DNA of 64,000 nucleotides, taken from positions 1,412,534-1,476,533 of the forward strand of contig BQUP01000002.1 in assembly GCA_022835595.1 (NCBI GenBank). The letters run 5' to 3'. The DNA is from Cystobasidium ongulense. Lineage: Eukaryota > Basidiomycota > Cystobasidiomycetes > Cystobasidiales > Cystobasidiaceae. How positions within the stretch are numbered: the stretch's first letter is position 1; every line of letters starts with the position of its first letter. The translations under genes and the position numbers were made by a program. Under the pieces are notes generated by a model. It worked only from the letters and a program-made list of their open reading frames with translations. It was not told where the DNA came from and searched no databases. Positions 31,871 through 44,268 of the stretch are shown here, one piece after another.

Positions 31871-32511
31871 GCTGAAGAACAGACGTGTACGAGGGTGGAG
31901 TGTGCCCAGCTACCGCTCAGTATGTGTGTATGCTTTGAACGGGTGATGCAGCAGCAGTAGTGACTGTTCGCGTGTCTTTATGATTATTGTCTGGTCTCTC
32001 TTTTTCCGTGGGCGAGTCTGGCCCGGAGATGGACGGGCGAGATAGAGATATGGAAGCAAATGGTAAGGGGGAGGGTGGGCAGATGGAGTAGAGTAGAGTA
32101 GAGTAGAGCGAGTGAGTGAGTGAGGACAACAACACTGTCCCCATTCCCTCATTACCACTTCTCACCCATTATTGCACACTGCATAGCCTGTGATAGTGCG
32201 CATGCCGTATTCCATTATTCGAGTGACTTGATGCATATCCCACGAGTACAGTACAGCACCGGGTGAGGGCACCTGGAATACAATACAACACTAGACAGCC
32301 AGACAGCATCATGCCTCGGTTCTTACCAACAGCTCATCTCTATCCTAGCTGTACTCTCAGTGTCCATTCACTGCCTGACTGACATACTACTGGCTGCTCG
32401 ATTGCCTTTTGGATGATGATGGTAACGACTGCTTGCATCCACCACATCAACACCACTACCACCACTACTACCACTCCCACTCCCTCTATCTAACACCACC
32501 CTGCCGCATGC
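31871..32511. promoter_or_regulatory. Divergent promoter region, GDS-motif gene / synaptojanin-like gene
   Basis: 641 bp between divergent starts. It includes a microsatellite of AGAGT and GAGT units at about 32085-32125 and CA/CCA-rich sequence (CACCACTACTACC) just before the rightward start. No specific factor site assigned. Confidence 0.45.
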
Positions 32512-35500
32512 ATGCTCCTGCTATACAGGCAGGCCAGCCCAGCCACCGCACTCGTCCTCGCCGGTGATCACTACACGCTGACCTTTCGACGGCCCACTGC
32601 TCCGTCCTCAGCATCGTCAAGCAGCCCCCAGATAGAGCTCGCCTTCGACCCTATTGCAGACTTTGATGTCCTCTCGTGCTCTTTACTCGGCCAAGTCCAC
32701 TCATCCCTCGGTCTCGTCCAGCTCGCTTCACCCGGCGGTCCAGACAGGAACGACGACATCTTTCTCGCCGTCATTGCGAGCGCTCAATCCCTCACATCCC
32801 GCTATAATCGTCAAGAACAGGTATCCCGCATACAGAACGTAGACTTTTATTCCGTCTCGTCTAGCACCTGGGATGAATGGCAGGCAGGCGTTCCTGCCGC
32901 TTCCTCTTCAGGCGCCACCGCTGGCCTAGATGATGGCTATCCATCATCCGACCCGTCGTCTGCATCCACCATAGATCAAGCAGCCGCATATGCACACCCA
33001 GCAACAGCAATGCGCAAGATCCTCTCAAACGGTCACTTTTACTTTTCATCTGGAACGTACGACATATCAACCAGACTGGAAGAAAGACTACGACGGCGAG
33101 ATGAGGACTTGTCAGATCAAACGAACGACGATGATAGTCGTGATCAAAGGAATAGCTCATCATATGATTCAAGATTCGTTTGGAATAGTTTTCTTATGGA
33201 TTCGTTGCTCGATTTCAGATCCAATCTATCCCATGAAGAGAAAGAAGCTTTCGACGATGCCGCTTTCGTAGTTACTGCCATTCAAGGGTTTGTCGGTGTA
33301 GCAGATTTTACTCTGTCTGGCGCTCCTGTTACACTCTCCTTGATATCGAGGCTGGGCTCAGCGAGAGCGGGGACCAGATTCAATGCAAGAGGAATTGACG
33401 ATGATGGCAATGTCGCTAATTTCGTAGAGGTCTGTCGTTCTTCACAGTCTATTGTGTGCTGACCATTGGCTGATGACGGCTATCTTCTACTCTGATATAT
33501 CAACCAGACCGAAACTATCTTCCGGACTAGGGATAATGTCTTTTCGTTTGTCCAAGTAAGGGGCAGTGTCCCACGTAAGTTGAGACCCTCACTTACCTCA
33601 TTCATAAACGAGGAGGATCGGCCTGACTATGAATTTCTTCTTACGAAACGACAGTCTTCTGGGAACAACAAGGCAGCACCCCTTTCGGTGGACAAAAAGT
33701 CCAAATCACTCGCCCACCTATAGCTTCACAGCCGGCATTCAACAAGCATATAACCGCTCTCTTATCAGCTTACCCACATATTGAAATCGTAAATCTCCTA
33801 TCATCTAGAGATCATGAGGCTTTATTGTCTAATGCGTTTAGAGAACACGTACGCAACGCAAATGCTCAATTATTCGAAGATAACGAAAACATTTCTTCCA
33901 ATAATTATACAAGGAAGCAGAGTGGTGAAGGTGAGATTGGGTATACCGAATTTGATTTCCACTCGAAAGTAAAATTAGCAGGTGGTATTGAAAGTGTTAG
34001 AGATAATATCAGAAGAGACCCTGATACCGGTGGTAAAATTGATCAATTTGGTTATTGTTTAGCTGCTATTAGTCATACTCCTTCTTCAACTTCAAAGTAC
34101 AATGAAAAGAGTGAGAAGATGGGAAATTATGGGAATGAGGAACATGAAGAGGTTTTTGAAAATCTTATTGCGAAACAAGAAGGCATTTTTAGAGTTAACT
34201 GTCTTGATTGTTTGGAGTGAGTTCCACCATAGTCACAACTTAGTTTCGTGTCGAACCTGACACTTTGACTATAAGCTGATTTATTCTCGTATCGATTTTT
34301 CCTTGCAGCCGTACCAACGTCGTACAAGATATCCTATCGAGACTCACTCTCGAACAATACATCCATAATATTGTACCTACTTGGTCCAATTCAGAGATAT
34401 TGCTCAGCGCGCATCGTACACTCTGGGCTGAGGTAAGCAGATCACTGTACACAAATGACGAGTGCGTGCCGTCCGACGTAATCTGATCACGCTATGGATA
34501 TATTCTCACCATTGCCAGAATGGAGATGCTCTATCTCGAATATATGCCGGTACAGGTGCTCTCAACACAAGCTTTACGAGAAGTGGAAAGAGAACGCTAG
34601 CGGGTGCTCTTTCAGACGCTACTAAGAGCGTAAGCAGGATGTATATTTCAAACTTTGTAGATAAGGGCAAACAACAAGCTATAGACGCATTACTCGTAAG
34701 TTCTCGTGTTTCATTGCTTTATACCGCGGGAACAGCTATCTTCCCTGTGTTCTGTCCTGTTCGTAACTAATTTCACGTCACATCTCCTCGCTTTGCTGCT
34801 GGCAATCAAAACAGGGTAATCTCACAGCGCAACAAAAGGTCGTCGTCGTAGATCCAATTCGTGACTCGGTCGAGTCAGCTCTTCGGCATAGAGAATCGGA
34901 ATATCTGTCTCAAACGAACTGTGCTATTTTTTGTGGTACTTTCAACGTCAATGGTAAAAGTCCTGGTCAGGAGAATTTCCTCCCTTGGCTGTTTCCTGAA
35001 TCAGGTGAGGAATGGATACACATGTCGATTCAGTTGCAGTGTTATTGACTTTATATTTGGACATATTTTTGATTCTGACCAGGATACGAGCCGGATATCA
35101 TTGCGTTAGGCTTTCAAGAGCTCGTGGAGCTGTCACCTCAACAAATTGTAGGTCTTCTCGGACCTCTAAATTTTCCCTGTGTTACTCACGGTGGTCTTTT
35201 CACTTTACACAGATGGCTACCGACCCAGAAAAGCTCAAACGCTGGACCGCATTCATAACAAAAGAAATTGCAGAACGGCCAAACGGGAAATCCACCTACG
35301 TATTACTGAGATCAGAGCAACTTGTTGGAACTTGTTTAATCATGTTTATGAAGAATGACATTGCGAAACATGTTACTCATGTTGAAGCTGCTACGAAAAA
35401 GGTATGTTCTGAGAAGTCCCAACACTGCCTACTTTATTTCGTAAATCAGCAGCCGATGATATTTTAATCTTGCATACTAGACTGGCTTGAAAGGTATAGC

Positions 35501-36976
35501 TGGCAACAAGGGAGCTGTAGCCATAAGACTCGATTATTGCGATACATCTTTCTGCTTCGTTACTGCTCATTTCGCAGCTGGGCATTCTAACTATGAACAG
35601 CGGAACATGGGTGAGTGCATTTCGCAGCACGTAGACAGTTCACAAGAGGAGAGTTTAAAAATGGCTGCTGAATCCCTCAATCTACCTTTTGACTGTTTTA
35701 GACTATGCGACTATCGCAAATGGCCTCCATTTCCGCCGTGGACGCAAAATAGCAGCACACGATAACGTAATCTATTTTGGTGATCTAAATTATCGCATTC
35801 AGTTGCCGAATGAACAAGTTCGTCAAATGGCTAGTATTGATGATTATGCGGGACTCATCGAGGGAGATCAGGTTAGCATTGTCGCTTCATACTTGATACA
35901 CATCAACACTTTGCTAATCTACCAACACATTGTACTTTGTTCCCTTCGGATATCGAAAGCTCACGAAATGCATGAAGCAGCAAATCATCTTCGCTGGATT
36001 CAATGAAGGACCACTTATATTCAGACCGACGTATAAATATGACAACAATTCAGAAGTGTACGACTCGAGCGAGAAGCAGCGTATTCCTTCTTGGACAGAT
36101 CGAGTGCTATACAAGGGGAGAGGACTCAGTCTATACAAGTATAACAGGGCTGAATTGATGACTTCGGATCATCGACCCGGTAAGTTTGTAATTGCGTATG
36201 ACGCACTTCTGAAAGCGCCTTTGCTAAATTTTGTTGGGTCTCTTATATCAGTCTATGCGCTTTTCAAGGCCAACGTCAATATCGTTGACTATGCCAAGAA
36301 GAGAGCTATCGCGAGAGAACTTCTCCTCGAGCTTGTTCCTGAAAAAGCAAAATCTAGCACCCTGATGAGGGGCGCGTTAGTGGATCTCTTGGACAGTGAA
36401 GCCGGCGACTGTAAGTTCCTCTTGCATTTAATGAATGATATGATACACAATTGATTCCAAGACCGCTTCACCTACCCATCAGTGCCTGACCCAAGCACGG
36501 AGAATTCAGCGTGGTGGGATACACTTGACATTGCGTCGATACAACAAGCTGTAGAAGACGAAACCAAGAAGCGCAGTGAAAAGACTATGAACCCATTTGA
36601 GCAGAATTACCTGATTGAATCCAATGCCGCGAATGGAAAAGGGCAAGTCGAATCAAAAGTAGCTCCTGCTTTATCGATCAAACGCAAACCGCCTCCGCCT
36701 GATCCGAGCAGTAAGCCTGGCATCGCAAGTCCAGCACGAATCAAACCTCCAGTCGATCTATCAACAAAACCCAAAACACAAGACTTAGAACCAAATGGAC
36801 TCGCTGCTGCTGGAAGTCCAGAGCAACGCCCCGTCAATAATCGAAATGTTTCCTCGAGCACAAGTAACTCTCTCATGGACTCGCAGGATGAGGAAATGAT
36901 GCGGCGGCCGGGCTTGCAAGTGAGAGAAGCAACTAATGAATGGCAAGTGATTGTTCCGAGTGCGATGAAGCGGTGA
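32512..36976 (+). CDS. Synaptojanin-like phosphoinositide phosphatase (SAC1 domain + inositol 5-phosphatase)
   Basis: About thirteen exons, about 1,150 residues. The N-terminal SAC domain has FVWNSFLMDSL, and the catalytic C-x5-R motif NCLDCLDRTNVVQ is assembled across an intron (34219-34308). The central domain is a type II inositol-polyphosphate 5-phosphatase: CGTFNVNGKSP, ALGFQELVELSPQQI, GLKGIAGNKGAVAIR, FVTAHFAAG, IYFGDLNYRI, IPSWTDRVLYKG and SDHRPVYALF, the last again formed by splicing. The C-terminal 190 residues are Pro-rich, as in yeast Inp51/52/53, which bind actin and endocytic partners. It strips 5-phosphate from PI(4,5)P2 and further monophosphates at the plasma membrane and endosomes. 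The SAC catalytic Cys and Arg are present, so both domains look active. Confidence 0.95.
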
Positions 36977-37284
36977 CAGTTCCGCTGGAAATGGTACATG
37001 CTTCTCTCGGGTGGCTAAGGTCTTGCTGTAGGTTATCAGATTATCCTGAAGAAGTGTTATCTGCAGTACTCATGTAGCTAGTATTCGAGAATGCAATAGA
37101 AACGAGTCCGTATTGGCTTTGCTGCATGAATTGTTCTCCATCCAGTCGGTACACTCGGCGGTGGCGACAATAGCCGCCACTCGTTAACGAGCAGCTATCA
37201 AGCAATGTCAGCATCTCACCATATAGCTCAAACCGACACGGCGCACACGCTGGTGATCCTGCTAAGCGGGCTGGAGTAGCAGCA
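36977..37284. promoter_or_regulatory. Intergenic region before the GH5 gene
   Basis: 308 bp between two tandem rightward genes. It must hold the 3' UTR of the phosphatase gene and the promoter of the glycosidase gene. No motif stands out. Confidence 0.4.
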
Positions 37285-40124
37285 ATGGCTCCTCCGCCGC
37301 TCGTCTCGCCAGCGACAGGCTCAGACGCTGCAAGCAGCCAGACGCACTTTATCCATGCCGACGACAGCGCAGGCTTCTTCCGCGATGTCGCTGGGAGATG
37401 TCTGTTCCTGCGAGGCATCAACCTCGCGTCCTCTGCAAAGACGCCCATAGGGCAGCCAGGACATCAGCTGGACGGGTTCTGGGAGCGCGCAGAGGGTGGA
37501 AACCTCTCGTTTGTCAATCGTGTCCTCGACCTCGACCTGGATCCTGCAGACGAGCACTCTGCGGACCAGCACCTACGCCGCTTGAAGAGCTGGGGATTCA
37601 ACACGTTGCGATATGTCACGACGTGGGAGAGCATTGAGCATAGAGGGCCGTGAGTAGGGAGTGTCTCTTCACAAGGTGCTGGATCTGACAGCATCCCATA
37701 TCGCCTCGATCACGTCGGCATACCATCATCATTCGCTTCTCATTTGCCAGTGGACAATACGACCAAGCTTACGTCGATTACACCGTTCGAATGCTGAGGA
37801 AATGCAAGGAACACGGATTCCTCGTCTACATGGATCCCCATCAGGACCTGGTGAGCTGAATGCAACGGAAAGGCGTGCACGTGATGAAGTCATGCCACTC
37901 ATCCAAGCTCTCTCCTGGTTCTACCCCATATCTACAATTGATCCTACGATACAGTGGTCACGCTTCTCTGGTGGCTCAGGCGCTCCCTTATGGACCCTCC
38001 TCGCTTGTGGCATGAATCCACGCAACTTTACAGTCACGAATGCAGCAGTGATACAGTGCGAGTGGCCCGACCCAAGCGCTCCTGACCCAGAGAATTTTCC
38101 TGACATGGTGAGCTCGGCCTTCACTCTACAATCCTAGATGATCTCGCTCATAAAGTCGCATGTACTTCAGATCTGGGCTTCCAACTACACCCGCCTGGCT
38201 GTCATGACACTTATGACATTATTCTTTGCTGGAAAACGCTATGCTCCCCTTTGCCAAATAGACGGCATCAACATCCAAGACTATCTACAGCAACACTATC
38301 TCGACGCTTACCGAAAGCTAGCCGAAGCGATACGAGATGCTGGAGATTTGAACGATGTGTGCGTAATCGGGTGGGACAGTATCAACGAACCGAATCATGG
38401 CTTGCTAGGCCTCGAAGACATTACAATACAGCCAGATAGCAATCTAGCCAAGATTGGACCGATGCCTACTGCTTTTGAAGCGATGAAATTGGGTATGGGC
38501 ATAGCAACTGAAGTCGAAAGCTGGAAATTTGGCTCATTGGGCGCCAAAAAAGAAGGGACAGTCTTGATAGATCCGAAAGGTGCAAAGGCATGGCTGAGTC
38601 AAGATCAAGACCTAGAATATTCGCTCAAGTATGGATGGAAGAGAAGCTCGGAATGGCCAGCTGGTACTTGTATCTGGGCACTTCACGGGCTTTGGGATCC
38701 ATCAACTCAACAAGCTTTAAAGACGGATTATTTCAGTAGTGAGAACAAAACAATCGAGTTCAGTCGTGATTTCTGGTTACCTCATTATGTTGCATGGGCG
38801 AAAACGATACGTTCCATCCACTTGGAAGCGATTCTCTTTGTGCTACCTGAAGTCTTCAGCGTGCCTCCATACTTCAAGGACAATACCGAATTAGTGGATC
38901 TACTAAGGAAAAGAGCTTGCTTGTCAACACATTTCTACGATGGCTTGACGCTTATAACAAAGCATTGGAACTGGTTCAATGCAGATGCTATCGGACTCAT
39001 ACGAGGGAAGTACGCTTCTCTCCCGCTGGCAATCAGAGTTGGTCCTGCAGCCATACGGAAAGTCATGCGAGACCAGCTCGCCTATTTGCGACAAGATACC
39101 TTCGATACTATGGGAAACTACCCTACGATGATGGGCGAGATTGGTATCCCATATGACCTGGATAAAAAAGAAGCTTATCGTACTGGGAATTATCGTAATC
39201 AATCACATGCGCTTGATGCAAGTCTTAATGCATGTGATGGTACAAATCTATTCAACTATACAATGTGGACCTACAATCCTGAAAATACCTATCAGTGGGG
39301 CGAGAATTGGAATGGAGAAGATCTGTCAGTCTGGTCACTTGATGATTTCAAGAGGAATGCTCCGAGTACTAGTGAAAACATGGCTATGCTAGCGGGTGAG
39401 ATGGCGAACTCTACAGAGCTAGCCTGAACAAGATATGCTGAATTTGATGTTGGTTGCAGCATCCTCGACAAATCTTATAGCGCCTGGGGAGTCTCCCGAA
39501 CAAGAAGCTCGCTTGAACAGAGGCGCCCGAGCTATCGAGGCGTTTGTTCGGCCGTATCCTACGGCCGTCGCGGGACGGCCGATTTCCATCGAGTTTGACG
39601 TAGCGAGCTCGCTTTTCACGTTAATTATCGAGACACGGCCCGACGATTTAAGGCAAGGAATGGAAGAACTACCAACGGAGATCTACCTTCCTGCTGTTCA
39701 TTACGGGGAACTTTCGCAGGAAGACGTAGCAGAGTTGGAAGGGGAATCAGAAGAGCATGAACAAAAAAAGATGAGGAGAAGAATGTCACGTTCCAATTCT
39801 TCACCTTTGAACAAACCGCATGCGTTACATTTACCTCATATACAATTCCCATGGCACCGACATAAACCTAGACTCGCTCTGGCTGTGCACGTCACGAGGG
39901 GACATTACGAAATTGTAGGACATACCTTAAAATGGTATCATCGATCTCCAACAAGTCTCAGGCTTGGTCCGAGCCCCAAACCAGGTGAACCAAGAAGAGA
40001 AACAATCACTATTCGAAGAAAAGGTGGACCTAGACCTGAGGTCACCGCTGCATTCGGTGAGAGACCGCGCTCGTTAGGACAGGTTATCTGGGACGCGCTG
40101 TATGGGAGGTGCTGTGTATCGTGA
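37285..40124 (+). CDS. GH5 endoglycoceramidase-related glycosidase (EGCrP / sterylglucosidase type)
   Basis: Five exons, about 840 residues. Introns are at about 37650-37740, 37852-37955, 38107-38170 and 39396-39461; the last joins NMAMLA to [10 protein letters not shown] and fuses two frames into one protein. Family blocks are [69 protein letters not shown] (acid/base Glu) and [10 protein letters not shown] (nucleophile Glu). The C-terminal domain has [18 protein letters not shown] and a basic membrane-like region, as in fungal EGCrP2/Sgl1. Those enzymes act on glucosylceramide or ergosteryl glucoside inside the cell, and there is no signal peptide here either. Which of the two lipids is used cannot be told from sequence. 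Confidence 0.9.
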
Positions 40125-40581
40125 AAACATTACAGCCTGTATTCATTTCCTGTATTTTTTGTTGCTTGAAATCGTTTTTTACTGAAGTGTGTTTGTTGTG
40201 ATAACAATGTTTTTTGTTCAATTCAATAATATACGGAACATCTTCTACATGCGAGCGAAAATATCACTTTCGTATACTGTGCGAGCTTATTGGCCAGTGT
40301 TTCTAATCCTTCATCGGATAGCATATCGAGAAATAAGTATCTTGCAGCTGACTTGCAGTTCTTTTTGGCGAATATACCTGCTTCATACTTCGGGAAGGTC
40401 GACTCTCTCAAAGTCTCGTGCTGTTACTTGATGTCTTCCTGCTGGGGTAGAACCGCAGAAGAGATTCTCGCTGCTGTAGTTCATTGAGTAGTAACAGAGG
40501 CGGCTGTCTCATGGGAACTTTTGCAAAACAAGCGAATAGCTGTGGCAAGCCACCGCTCTTTGCAGATGTAGAGTGTACAAT
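40125..40581. other. AT-rich intergenic region between convergent genes
   Basis: 457 bp between the stops of the GH5 and OPA3-like genes. It is T-rich near 40150-40215 and probably contains both polyadenylation regions. No gene supported. Confidence 0.45.
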
Positions 40582-41603
40582 CTAAGCTTCCGTCGTTGCA
40601 TTATCAGTCTTGCTTCTACTTAACAGCCTTTCCGGAGGCTGCTCCGGCTGCGTTACACGTATCGAATTCGGTTTCAAATCGCTACCAGCAGTCTGCCGTT
40701 GATCTTCCTCAATTTTCGCCAAAGCTTTCACTATTTTCGGGTCTTGCGATAATATTCTTCTCATTTCAGAATTCCTCATTTCTACATCTATTACTCCTTC
40801 CATTACATGTAACAAGTTTGCATTGCGATCTGTATTTGATTTGGATTGTTCGAGTAGTGTTCGTTGCTGTTCTCGTATATTTTGGCTGTGAGGTTTACGA
40901 ACAAAGGTATGAGCGATATGTTGCCGAGCGGAACTGGCAACGAGACTTACACTGCCTCTTCTAGAGTATCTAATCTGTCCGCGACCATGTCTCGCCGTTT
41001 TCCCTCCTTCCGGTTTGAACGAAAGCCTTCCCCTAATATCAAAGCCATGGCTACAGTGAACAGGAAAGCTTCCGATATAAAGTTCTGCATGTGTAACAGG
41101 TCAGCGTTCTAGTACTCAGAGTAAGAATGAAAGAAAACTAGAATGCCTGCTTACAGCTCCTGTTGCTATTGCTTTCGTTTCGCTCAGAGCCCTGATATGC
41201 GGTTTCTGACCTGGAGCCGCTGTATTCTCTCCGAGCAGGTTGACGCGCATCCCTATTTCCCATCTATGCATGGTCTGAAAGAAAAGATCTTGTGCATTAG
41301 TCAAGGCTCGTTCAGGTACATGCTACACATACCTGGGCTATATTCACGCAAAGGCGTCGAAACCGCTCATGTTCGTGAGCTTGCTGTTTTAGCTTGCTCG
41401 AGATTGGCTTAGCGAGTGTTCTTATGACTGTTAGTATGGAGGTAGGCGGAGTGAATGGGATTCAGTAAGTATAGGTTATAACAAGTAACGGTACTTGGTC
41501 GCGTCGGAGATGCACCCACCTGTCGAGTGGCACGGTCAGCTGGAAATCCTGGTTCGCAATGAGGAATCACCCTACCTAACGATGCCACCTTTACAGTTGC
41601 CAT
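40582..41603 (-). CDS. OPA3-like mitochondrial membrane protein
   Basis: Five exons, about 220 residues. Exon 1 (MATVKVASL) joins VIRTLAKPISSKLKQQAH across a 150-nt intron, giving the usual OPA3 N-terminus. Next come ERFRRLCVNIAQTMHRWEIG-MRVNLLGE, then KAIATGANFISEAFLFTVAM, which matches the AELLGEATIF hydrophobic block of OPA3. The C-terminal coiled coil starts RDMVADRLDTLEEAVQNIRE, and a longer polar tail ends KTDNATTEA. OPA3 proteins sit in mitochondrial membranes; their molecular role is not settled. The gene is divergent from the mitoribosomal gene uL3m, with about 270 bp between starts, so the two mitochondrial genes may be co-regulated. Confidence 0.88.
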
Positions 41604-41873
41604 GGTGTGATTGCAGTATCAATTGATGTGCTTTATCTTCGCCAGTAGTCGATCAGGCGGCAGAGTGACAGCGCTGCAGTGTGCCAGCTAGCAAGCAACG
41701 CAGCTCCAGGAGATTGTACTTGTAATCAGCAGCTGGATGCAGTGTTCAGTGCTTGTCTTGTGCTTGTGTGCAATGTATGGAGGAATCGAAAGCAGCGACT
41801 CTCTTGACTCTTCTTCTTCCATCCAGCTTCTGCTCCTGCCGACACGACGCGAATCCACATCAAACTGAGAGAG
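41604..41873. promoter_or_regulatory. Bidirectional promoter, OPA3-like / uL3m
   Basis: 270 bp between the divergent starts of two nuclear genes for mitochondrial proteins. No motif is identified with confidence. Confidence 0.45.
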
Positions 41874-43060
41874 ATGCTGGCCGCAAGAAGCAGGATACAG
41901 CAGTGCTGCAGAGGCTTGACATGGCAGCAGCAGTCCACCCGCACATTCTCTGCAGCTTCGACAGCCGCTGCTGAAGCTGTAGAGGCGCAATCAGGCAGTC
42001 CAGCAGCATCGACGTCGACTGCAACATGGACGCCGGATTCGCAAAGAACTGGAGTACTGGCAAAGAAGCTAGGCATGACCGCTATATACGACAGTCAGGG
42101 CATCAGAACACCCGTCACTATTGTCCAGGCGAGTTCATGCTGCATCAGCCCGGCGATCCAGTCGACCACAATGCTGACTTTTTGGCCTCGTCTTTCTTTC
42201 TACAGCTCCAAGAAGTAGCAGTCACAGCAGTGAGAACAGAACCCTACAACGCCGTACAAGTCGGAATCAAGAACAAAAGTCCAAAGAACGTACACAGTGG
42301 TCTGCTTGGACAATTCCGCAAAAACAATGTCGATCCAAAATATGCATTGGCAGAGTTCAAGGTGTCGGAGGATGCGTTGTTGCAGCCAGGTTAGTCTACA
42401 TCGGCTTGACAGCTCCTGCTTCAAGGGACGTGCTAAGACGTGTGATCCTGCTCCAGGAACAAACATAAGCGCGGCGCACTTTGTACCTGGCCAATTCGTG
42501 GATGTACAAGGCAAGACGTAAGTTCAAGTTCCAGGCAAATCAGCTATAGCAAACACAGAGCACGCTGACAAACTTCCAATCGCTACTCTTTCAGCGTCGG
42601 CAAAGGCTTCCAAGGTGTCATGAAGAGATGGGGCTTCAAAGGTCTCCGAGCCACACATGGTGTTTCCATTTCGCACCGTTCGCACGGTAGTACAGGACAG
42701 CATCAAGATCCAGGTCGTGTTTTTCCAGGGAAGAAAATGGCAGGGCACATGGGAAACCGTACAAGAACATTACAGAATCTACTGGTGATGCGAGTTGATA
42801 CAGCAGACGATCTAGTCTTCCTAAGGGGATCAATACCAGGACCTCCAGGACGCTACGTCAAAGTCAGCGATTCAATCAAGAAATGCATTTCAAAAGCTAG
42901 AGACCGTCAGAGAAGGACAAACCTTGGTATTAGTGATACACCATTACCAGGAATTGGGAATGGAATTGCAAGTCTACCCTTCCCTGCCGGGACGCCGGAG
43001 ATGGTCAAGGAGCTAGGATTACCAGGATCGATATTGTACAACAACGAGAAGAAGCAGTAG
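41874..43060 (+). CDS. Mitochondrial large-subunit ribosomal protein uL3m
   Basis: Four exons, about 320 residues. The N-terminus ([20 protein letters not shown]) is a typical mitochondrial presequence. The uL3 fold shows in [56 protein letters not shown], then [32 protein letters not shown] and [15 protein letters not shown]. The first intron (42129-42205) begins GCGAGT after CAG, so it appears to be a GC-AG intron; no GT donor nearby keeps frame. It is convergent with the methyltransferase gene, only 35 bp between stop codons. Confidence 0.95.
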
Positions 43061-43095
43061 ACTTCCTTACACAGACTCAAGTTTATGTAAAACAA

Positions 43096-44116
43096 TCATG
43101 ATGTAGTGAATTTGAACAGGAGAAATAGATTCGTCCCTCCACCGAGTGCTTCTTCTGATGTCAATTGCAAACCTTGCGCTTCTGCTAGCCTGACAATATC
43201 GTCAAGATCTCGCAGGCCGAATTCTGTTGATCGTGCTCGTAGTACTGCGTCAAACTGTAATAGAGCGGGTCACATTACGCTCGGCGGTGGTATGCAGGTA
43301 CCGCAATCATGTTCTCACCTTCTCGTCGGCTTCGGATTGGAATGCCCCAGCTTTCTTTAGCGCAGCGTACAAGCATAGTACTCCATTCTCATGCTTGAGT
43401 ATTGGATGCTCCGCTTGCCCAATTTCACTAAAGAGCGCCTCCGTAACGGACCTACGTGTATAGCATTTGGATACTTTGATTCATTTCGTTGCTTCGAGGT
43501 TTTGTCAAGTGAGCTCACCAGGGTGCGACGTTCACTAGATTGGTTATGGTGATGAGATCGAATGGTGTAGTTGTATCTGTCCTAAGGCTTTGCCAGTCTT
43601 TGCCTGTCATACAAGGGCGTAAATGTCAATCAATACTCGATGTGTACATTTATGGTCGCCACCAAAAGCTGCCTTACTATCGAGGATATTCAGCTTTCTT
43701 GGGGATTGTAAGTTAAAAAGACCACTTTCTTCAGTCTTCTTGTGTAATTCACCGACGAGATACTCGTCATATTCTGTAGGTTGGAACGAGATATTCGGAT
43801 GCTCTCGCGCATATGCTATGATATGGTCTCCGAAACCCGAGGCTAGCTCTAGTATTGAAGTTGATTTGTGATTTGTTACTACTTTCGAAAGAGCTTCAGT
43901 CAGGTAAGGCAGGTTCTTCTCGACTGAGCCTGTGAACTTGCAAAGTATCAGCTATGTACTTCGGGTATGGGTATGCTCTCTTCCGCCGGCGACGCGCTTG
44001 CCTGCTGTTGACCAGGAAAGCTTGTTCGCTGGATCAGGCTGCATTGCGATACTAGACAGCTTCTTGAGGTGCTGGTCGTCTTCTTGTTTGAACCGAAGCA
44101 AAAGCTGTCTACACAT
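43096..44116 (-). CDS. METTL26/DUF938 family predicted SAM-dependent methyltransferase
   Basis: Five exons, about 270 residues. The start at 44116 (MCRQLLLRFKQEDD) follows directly on stop codons; an internal Met (MQPDPANKL) is an alternative. HTHTRSSVEKNLPYLTEAL matches the conserved S-x-A-E-R-N-K opening of DUF938, followed by the SAM-binding motif SILELASGFGDHIIAYA, then ISFQPTEYD, LITITNLVNVAPW and LCLYAALKKAGAF. The ending FGLRDLDDIVRLAEAQGL and NLFLLFKF is also standard. Two introns are very short (43930-43959, 30 nt; the next 44 nt), both with GTACA donors. Reaction and target are unknown for the family. It is divergent from the RRN6-like gene (152 bp). Confidence 0.82.
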
Positions 44117-44268
44117 CTATTACACCAGGATGGCCTTTCCAGCACATCCGCCGATCAAGGCTCAGCTTGACGCCAATGCCTTGACAATATCGTGTTATTC
44201 TCCCATGCCGCCTGGAGTGGCCTTCTCAGCTCACGCTTCATGACTTGTAGCCTGCGCCTCTCCCGTCT
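44117..44268. promoter_or_regulatory. Bidirectional promoter, METTL26-like / RRN6-like
   Basis: 152 bp between divergent start codons; both genes probably initiate within it. No motif identified. Confidence 0.4.

Noticed and set aside
39425-39434. Apparent split of the GH5 gene into two genes (stop at 39427, new Met at 39435)
   Set aside because: A 66-nt intron (39396-39461) joins both frames, and together they match the full length of the family.
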